A stretch of DNA of 9,038 nucleotides. Source: Oscillospiraceae bacterium (lineage in GTDB: Bacteria; Bacillota; Clostridia; Oscillospirales; Oscillospiraceae). This document shows positions 5,474-9,038 of the stretch, piece by piece (the first letter of the stretch is position 1; the number at the start of each line of letters is the position of its first letter). The stretch spans positions 1-9,038 of the forward strand of contig JAHHRQ010000074.1 in NCBI GenBank assembly GCA_020025715.1. The letters run 5' to 3'. The notes beneath the pieces are model-generated. The model saw nothing but the letters and a program-made list of their open reading frames with translations. It ran no database searches and was not told the DNA's origin. Both the position numbers and the translations under genes were made by a program.

Positions 5474-8098
5474 TTACTTGCCCAGATTTTCCAGACTGCG
5501 TTTCAGGTTTTCGATGAGAGCTTCAAGCTTGTCTTTCTTCTCTCTTTCAGCGTTTACAACGTTCTCGGGAGCTCTGGTGACAAAGTTCTGGTTAGAGAGC
5601 TTACCGATCTGAGCCTGAAGCTGCTTTCCGGCCTTCTCCAGCTCTTTCTCAATTCTCTCCTTTTCCTTCTGGAGGTCAACCAGCTCAGCCATGTTCATGA
5701 ACATACGAGCGTTATCAGTGATAACGGAAACCATGTTCTCGCTGCCCTCGGGAGCCTCGGTGGAGACAACAGCTTCACTTGCATAAGCAAGCTTTTTAAT
5801 GAAGCTTTCGCCGTTAATGAAGGGCTGGGGCTTATCGGTGACGATAAACAGTCTTGCCTTTCTGGAGGGAGGAACGTTCATTTCGCTTCTTCTGGCTCTG
5901 ACAGCCTTGATAGCGGTCATAACCATTTCAAAGTCCTGCTCATCCTGAGGGAAGCTCAGCTTCTCGGAGTACTCAGGATAACGCTCAACCATAAGAGCTT
6001 CGCCCTCGTGAGGCAGAGCCTGCCAGATTTCCTCGGTAATGAAGGGCATGAAGGGATGCAGGAGCTTCAGTATCTCAGTTAGAACATAAAGCAGAACCTT
6101 CTGAGCGGAAATCTTCAGCTCCTCATTGTCGCCGTTGAGGCGGGGTTTGGTAAGCTCAATATACCAGTCGCAGAAGCTGTCCCAAATGAAGTCATAAATC
6201 TTACCTGCTGCAACACCGATTTCAAAGCTCTCCATATTGTCGCAGACTTCTTTTATAACGTCATTGAGCTTGCTGAGTATCCACTTATCCTCGGTCTCCA
6301 GCTTCTCGGGGAGCTCGTTTTTGTCAATGGTCAGGTTCATCATGACAAAACGGGAGGCGTTCCAGATCTTGTTGCAGAAGTTACGCATAGCCTCGCACTT
6401 CTCAACGTAGAAACGCATGTCGTTTCCGGGAGAGTTACCGGTGATAAGGTTAAATCTAAGTGCATCTGCGCCGTAGGTATCAATCATTTCCAGAGGATCA
6501 ATGCCGTTACCCAGAGACTTGGACATCTTTCTGCCCTGACTGTCGCGGACAAGGCCGTGGATAAATACAGTCTTGAAGGGCTCTTCATCCATCTGCTCCA
6601 TACCGGAGAATATCATTCTGGCAACCCAGAAGAAGATTATATCGTAGCCGGTGACCATAACGCTGGTGGGGTACCAGTAATTAAGTTCTTCGGTCTTTTC
6701 GGGCCAGCCCATAGTGGAGAAAGGCCAGAGAGCGGAGGAGAACCATGTATCAAGAACGTCCTCTTCTCTGTGGATGTGCTTGGAATGGCACTTTTCACAC
6801 TCACATGCGTCCTCACGGGAAACAGTTATATGGCCGCAGTCATCGCAGTACCATGCGGGAATCTGATGACCCCACCAGAGCTGACGGGAAATGCACCAGT
6901 CATGGACATTCTCCATCCAGTTAAGGTAGGTCTTGGTGAAGCGCTCGGGAACGAACTTAATCTTACCGTCCTTAACAACTTTAATTGCTTTCTCAGCCAG
7001 AGGAGCCATTTTAACAAACCACTGGGGGCTGGTAAGAGGCTCAACAACAGTACCACAGCGGTAGCAGGTGCCGACATTATGGTTGTAAGGCTCAACCTTA
7101 ACAAGGTAGCCCTGCTCTTCAAGGTCGGCAACGATAGCCTTTCTGGCCTCGTATCTGTCCATACCGTTATACTTGCCGCCGTTGATGATCTTTGCATCCT
7201 CGTCGATAACCTTAATCTGCTCAAGGTTATGACGGAGGCCGACCTCGTAGTCGTTGGGGTCGTGGCAGGGAGTCATCTTAACAGCGCCGGTACCAAAGCC
7301 CAGCTCAACGTAATCATCGGCAACGATAGGCAGCTTTCTGCCCACCAGAGGCAGGATTGCGTTCTTGCCGACGAGATGCTTATATCTCTCGTCCTCGGGG
7401 TTAACGGCAACACCGGTATCACCAAGCAGAGTTTCAGGTCTGGTGGTGGCGATGATGAATTCCTCATCGGAATCCTCAATGGGGTATCTTATATACCAGA
7501 AGTTACCGGGAATGTCTTTGTATTCAACCTCTGCATCAGACAGTGCAGTCTGGCAGTGGGGGCACCAGTTGATGATGCGGTTGCCCTTATAAATAAGGCC
7601 CTTATCGTAAAGCTCGCAGAAAGCCTCTCTTACGGCCTTGGCACAGGTTTCATCCATAGTAAAACGGCTTCTGTCCCAGTCGCAGGAAACACCCATGCTC
7701 TTCTGCTGCTCAACTATTCTGTCGCCGTACTGCTCTTTCCAAGCCCATACACGCTTTAAGAACTCGTCCCTGCCCAGATCGTAACGGGTCAGGCCCTCTT
7801 CTTTTCTTAAAACCTCTTCAACCTTTATCTGAGTTGCAATACCGGCATGGTCAACACCGGGCAGCCACAGTGCGGCATAACCCTGCATACGCTTGTAGCG
7901 GGTGAGAATATCCTGCAAAGTGGAGTCAAGTGCGTGACCCATATGGAGCTGACCGGTAACGTTGGGAGGAGGCATAACTATGGAGAAAGGCTTTTTATCT
8001 TTATCTACCTTGCCCTTAAAATAGCCGCCACGCATCCACATGTCATAAATTTTCTTTTCGACTGCTTTCGGCTCATACACCTTTGGAAGCTCTTTCAT
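5474..8098 (-). CDS. valS: Valine--tRNA ligase (ValRS)
   Basis: Class I aminoacyl-tRNA synthetase that charges tRNA-Val with valine using ATP in the cytoplasm and hydrolyses mischarged Thr-tRNA-Val. PPPNVTGQLHMGH (43-55) contains the HIGH-type motif HMGH at 52-55; KMSKS is at 524-528. The editing (CP1) domain carries TTRPETLLGDTGVAVNP from residue 218. Cysteine pairs C345/C348 (CYRC), C418/C421 (CDDC) and C434/C437 (CEKC) suggest zinc sites. DTWFSSALWPFSTMGWP precedes the catalytic half. The C-terminal 69 residues (806-874) form the tRNA-binding coiled-coil arm found in bacterial ValRS. The 874-residue length is normal. The start is fixed by AAAGGAG about 10 bases upstream and by the T-box leader. 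Codon use favours GAG, AAG and CTC, in keeping with high expression. It is monocistronic: a terminator follows directly. Confidence 0.98.
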   Translation of the reverse strand: MKELPKVYEPKAVEKKIYDMWMRGGYFKGKVDKDKKPFSIVMPPPNVTGQLHMGHALDSTLQDILTRYKRMQGYAALWLPGVDHAGIATQIKVEEVLRKEEGLTRYDLGRDEFLKRVWAWKEQYGDRIVEQQKSMGVSCDWDRSRFTMDETCAKAVREAFCELYDKGLIYKGNRIINWCPHCQTALSDAEVEYKDIPGNFWYIRYPIEDSDEEFIIATTRPETLLGDTGVAVNPEDERYKHLVGKNAILPLVGRKLPIVADDYVELGFGTGAVKMTPCHDPNDYEVGLRHNLEQIKVIDEDAKIINGGKYNGMDRYEARKAIVADLEEQGYLVKVEPYNHNVGTCYRCGTVVEPLTSPQWFVKMAPLAEKAIKVVKDGKIKFVPERFTKTYLNWMENVHDWCISRQLWWGHQIPAWYCDDCGHITVSREDACECEKCHSKHIHREEDVLDTWFSSALWPFSTMGWPEKTEELNYWYPTSVMVTGYDIIFFWVARMIFSGMEQMDEEPFKTVFIHGLVRDSQGRKMSKSLGNGIDPLEMIDTYGADALRFNLITGNSPGNDMRFYVEKCEAMRNFCNKIWNASRFVMMNLTIDKNELPEKLETEDKWILSKLNDVIKEVCDNMESFEIGVAAGKIYDFIWDSFCDWYIELTKPRLNGDNEELKISAQKVLLYVLTEILKLLHPFMPFITEEIWQALPHEGEALMVERYPEYSEKLSFPQDEQDFEMVMTAIKAVRARRSEMNVPPSRKARLFIVTDKPQPFINGESFIKKLAYASEAVVSTEAPEGSENMVSVITDNARMFMNMAELVDLQKEKERIEKELEKAGKQLQAQIGKLSNQNFVTRAPENVVNAEREKKDKLEALIENLKRSLENLGK

Positions 8099-8114
8099 TT
8101 AACTCTCTCCTTTT

Positions 8115-8155
8115 AAAAATAGAAACGCCCTGAAGCATTTCGTTGCTTCAGGGCG
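8115..8155 (-). terminator. T-box-controlled attenuator terminator upstream of valS
   Basis: CGCCCTGAAGCA (8126-8137) and its exact complement (8144-8155) form a 12-bp stem around a 6-base loop; on the minus strand TTTCTATTTTT follows. Its 5' arm contains CCTGAA, which can instead pair with TTCAGG (8176-8181) of the T-box, so terminator and antiterminator exclude each other. Confidence 0.93.
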
Positions 8156-8360
8156 GAGAATTTCCGTGGTACCACCTGAATTCCGTTTTCACGGCACTCG
8201 ATTAGCCATTAACGCTGGCACACGCCGAAGCTACACAGTTTCCCTTCACTCCGGGCGCTCCAAGCCGACCTTCCGCAAAAGCTCATAGAAGCTCACACCG
8301 GCCGCTTCCTCTCTGAAAATCACTTTTTTGCGTACTCCTGCTCTTCAAAGCGCATTTTGA
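8115..8360 (-). promoter_or_regulatory. T-box riboswitch leader of valS (tRNA-Val sensing, GUC specifier)
   Basis: A leader of about 260 nt that binds uncharged tRNA and then permits readthrough into valS. The T-box sequence AATTCAGGTGGTACCACGG occupies 8164-8182; its UGGU would pair with the ACCA 3' end of tRNA-Val (discriminator A). In Stem I, the S-turn pair AGTA/GAA flanks the helix CGCAAAA/TTTTGCG. GTC at 8269-8267 follows GAAG at the same place as the specifier of the well-studied glyQS T-box, giving valine codon GUC. The distal loop GGCCGGTGTGAGC and the AGAGAG bulge region are also typical. CGG/CCG plus TTCAGG/CCTGAA form the antiterminator around the UGGTACC bulge. T-box identity is very sure; the specifier was assigned by hand folding. 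Confidence 0.95.
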
Positions 8361-8366
8361 TGCTTT

Positions 8367-8395
8367 ATTGTACAGCGAATTGAATACTTTGTCAA
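8367..8395 (-). promoter_or_regulatory. SigA promoter of the valS T-box transcript
   Basis: On the minus strand: TTGACA (8395-8390), a 17-base spacer, then TACAAT (8372-8367), one base from consensus. The start would fall near 8360, just ahead of the T-box Stem I. Confidence 0.88.
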
Positions 8396-8447
8396 GGAAA
8401 GTATCTTTTATTTTTCTGCTTCTTAATAGAATAAGTAGATAATTCTG

Positions 8448-8476
8448 TTGACAGCAGATGTGGAAGGAAGTAATAT
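8448..8476 (+). promoter_or_regulatory. Probable promoter of the small membrane-protein gene
   Basis: TTGACA (8448-8453), a 17-base spacer, then TAATAT (8471-8476; 4 of 6 match). The -35 box sits inside the inverted repeat CTGTTGACAG (8445-8454), and AGAAT/ATTCT (8428-8432/8442-8446) lies just upstream, so an operator is possible. The start would be near 8483, leaving an AT-rich leader of about 80 nt in which I see no other element. It is divergent from the valS promoter, with the -35 boxes 52 bases apart. Confidence 0.5.
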
Positions 8477-8564
8477 ACAGTTAGAAAGAGTGATAAATAT
8501 ATAAAATTATTATATTTTAAAAAAACAGTTCCAATATTGCAAAAAAAGATTGTCGGGGCTTATT

Positions 8565-9038
8565 ATGATGAAAAAGATATCATTTGACAAAATAATATTT
8601 TATTTAGCCTGTGGCTGTGTCTTTCTGCCGTGGTTTACTTGGGACGCACAAATGATGGGTTACTGTTGGGGATTTGATTTTATTCTTGAGTTGGCAATTC
8701 CTTTGTTTGTAATTGCTTCGTTCCTGTATTCAGAATCCGGAAGTAAATTATTTGTTTTTATAACAGAGATTTGTGCATTACTCTTAGTCGCGTTCACGAT
8801 TCTTGCAGTTGGCAAATGGCAAGATTCTTTTTATATTGGCATGAGCTGGAATTTCGATTTAGAACCGGTTTTACCAACGTACTGGATTTCTCTTTCGGTA
8901 TTTATTTTACTTTTTATTGCCCTTCAATTTAAGATTTTCAGGAAAAAAAATAATGAAACACATTATTTAAGGCAGTACCGATTTTCGGTACTGCCTTCTT
9001 TTTTCAGCATATATGCCGGTTTTAAATTTTATGCCTCA
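8565..9038 (+). CDS. Small multi-pass membrane protein of unknown function, 3' end uncertain
   Basis: I do not recognise this protein. From ATG 8565 (ATG 8568 is equally possible) the frame gives about 128 residues with four hydrophobic helices at roughly 7-24, 36-56, 61-82 and 103-123, a basic N-terminus (MMKKISFDK) and a basic end (KIFRKK). There are many aromatic residues, for example FLPWFTW and MGYCWGF. The only ribosome site is a weak CGGGG about 7 bases upstream. The reading frame passes an A8 tract (8943-8950), then crosses a strong intrinsic terminator, and is still open at the window edge. A one-base shift at the A8 would end the protein at TAA 8968-8970 (+1) or TAA 8951-8953 (-1), just before the hairpin. 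The gene is more AT-rich than its neighbours, suggesting an accessory or acquired gene. Confidence 0.6.
   Translation, partial: MMKKISFDKIIFYLACGCVFLPWFTWDAQMMGYCWGFDFILELAIPLFVIASFLYSESGSKLFVFITEICALLLVAFTILAVGKWQDSFYIGMSWNFDLEPVLPTYWISLSVFILLFIALQFKIFRKKNNETHYLRQYRFSVLPSFFSIYAGFKFYAS
8969..9004 (+). terminator. Intrinsic terminator after (or within) the small membrane-protein frame
   Basis: GGCAGTACCGA (8971-8981), loop TTT, then TCGGTACTGCC (8985-8995): an 11-bp perfect stem, extendable by two A-T pairs, followed by TTCTTTTTT. The T-run is on the plus strand, so it ends plus-strand transcription. It directly follows the TAA at 8968-8970 that lies in the +1 frame of the upstream gene. Confidence 0.88.

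Noticed and set aside
6557..7759. 400-codon open frame on the plus strand opposite valS
   Set aside because: It lies wholly antisense to a certain valS gene with strong codon bias, has no ribosome binding site or promoter, and its translation shows no family pattern. Long antisense frames are a common by-product of such bias.
1..9038. CRISPR arrays, insertion sequences, tRNA or rRNA genes, attachment sites
   Set aside because: No regularly spaced repeats, transposase motifs, tRNA cloverleaf or rRNA sequence were seen on reading both strands.

Overview
The window comes from a low-to-mid GC Gram-positive bacterium, most likely an anaerobic Clostridia (Oscillospirales/Ruminococcaceae-like) member. 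The reasons are a T-box leader upstream of valS, AGGAGG-type ribosome binding sites, consensus SigA promoters, U-rich intrinsic terminators, and SbcCD and ValRS sequences of Firmicutes type. Genus cannot be assigned from the sequence alone.

Positions 1-4489 (minus strand) hold four tightly packed genes in transcription order: a sodium:solute symporter (3038-4489), a NYN-nuclease/LOTUS-domain protein (2204-2998), sbcD (1024-2160) and sbcC (1027 down to 1, truncated by the window edge). Gaps are 39 bp, 43 bp and a 4-bp ATGA overlap, so NYN-sbcD-sbcC look like one transcription unit, with the symporter possibly leading it. SbcCD is a DNA end-processing nuclease; the NYN-LOTUS protein is a predicted RNA-directed nuclease.

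Positions 4490-5241 (plus strand) hold a stand-alone flavodoxin-like gene with its own extended -10 promoter and a strong terminator. Positions 5242-5473 carry no protein gene but are dense in signals: the valS terminator, several inverted repeats, and a perfect TTGACA-17-TATAAT promoter on the minus strand. That promoter faces the flavodoxin gene with no evident gene behind it, which makes it a candidate small or antisense RNA.

Positions 5474-8395 (minus strand) are valS with a complete T-box regulatory leader: promoter, Stem I with a GUC valine specifier, T-box sequence, and antiterminator/terminator. valS appears monocistronic.

Positions 8396-9038 hold a divergent plus-strand promoter and an AT-rich gene for a small four-helix membrane protein of unknown function. 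Its frame runs through an A8 tract and then through a strong intrinsic terminator without meeting a stop, so its true 3' end is uncertain.
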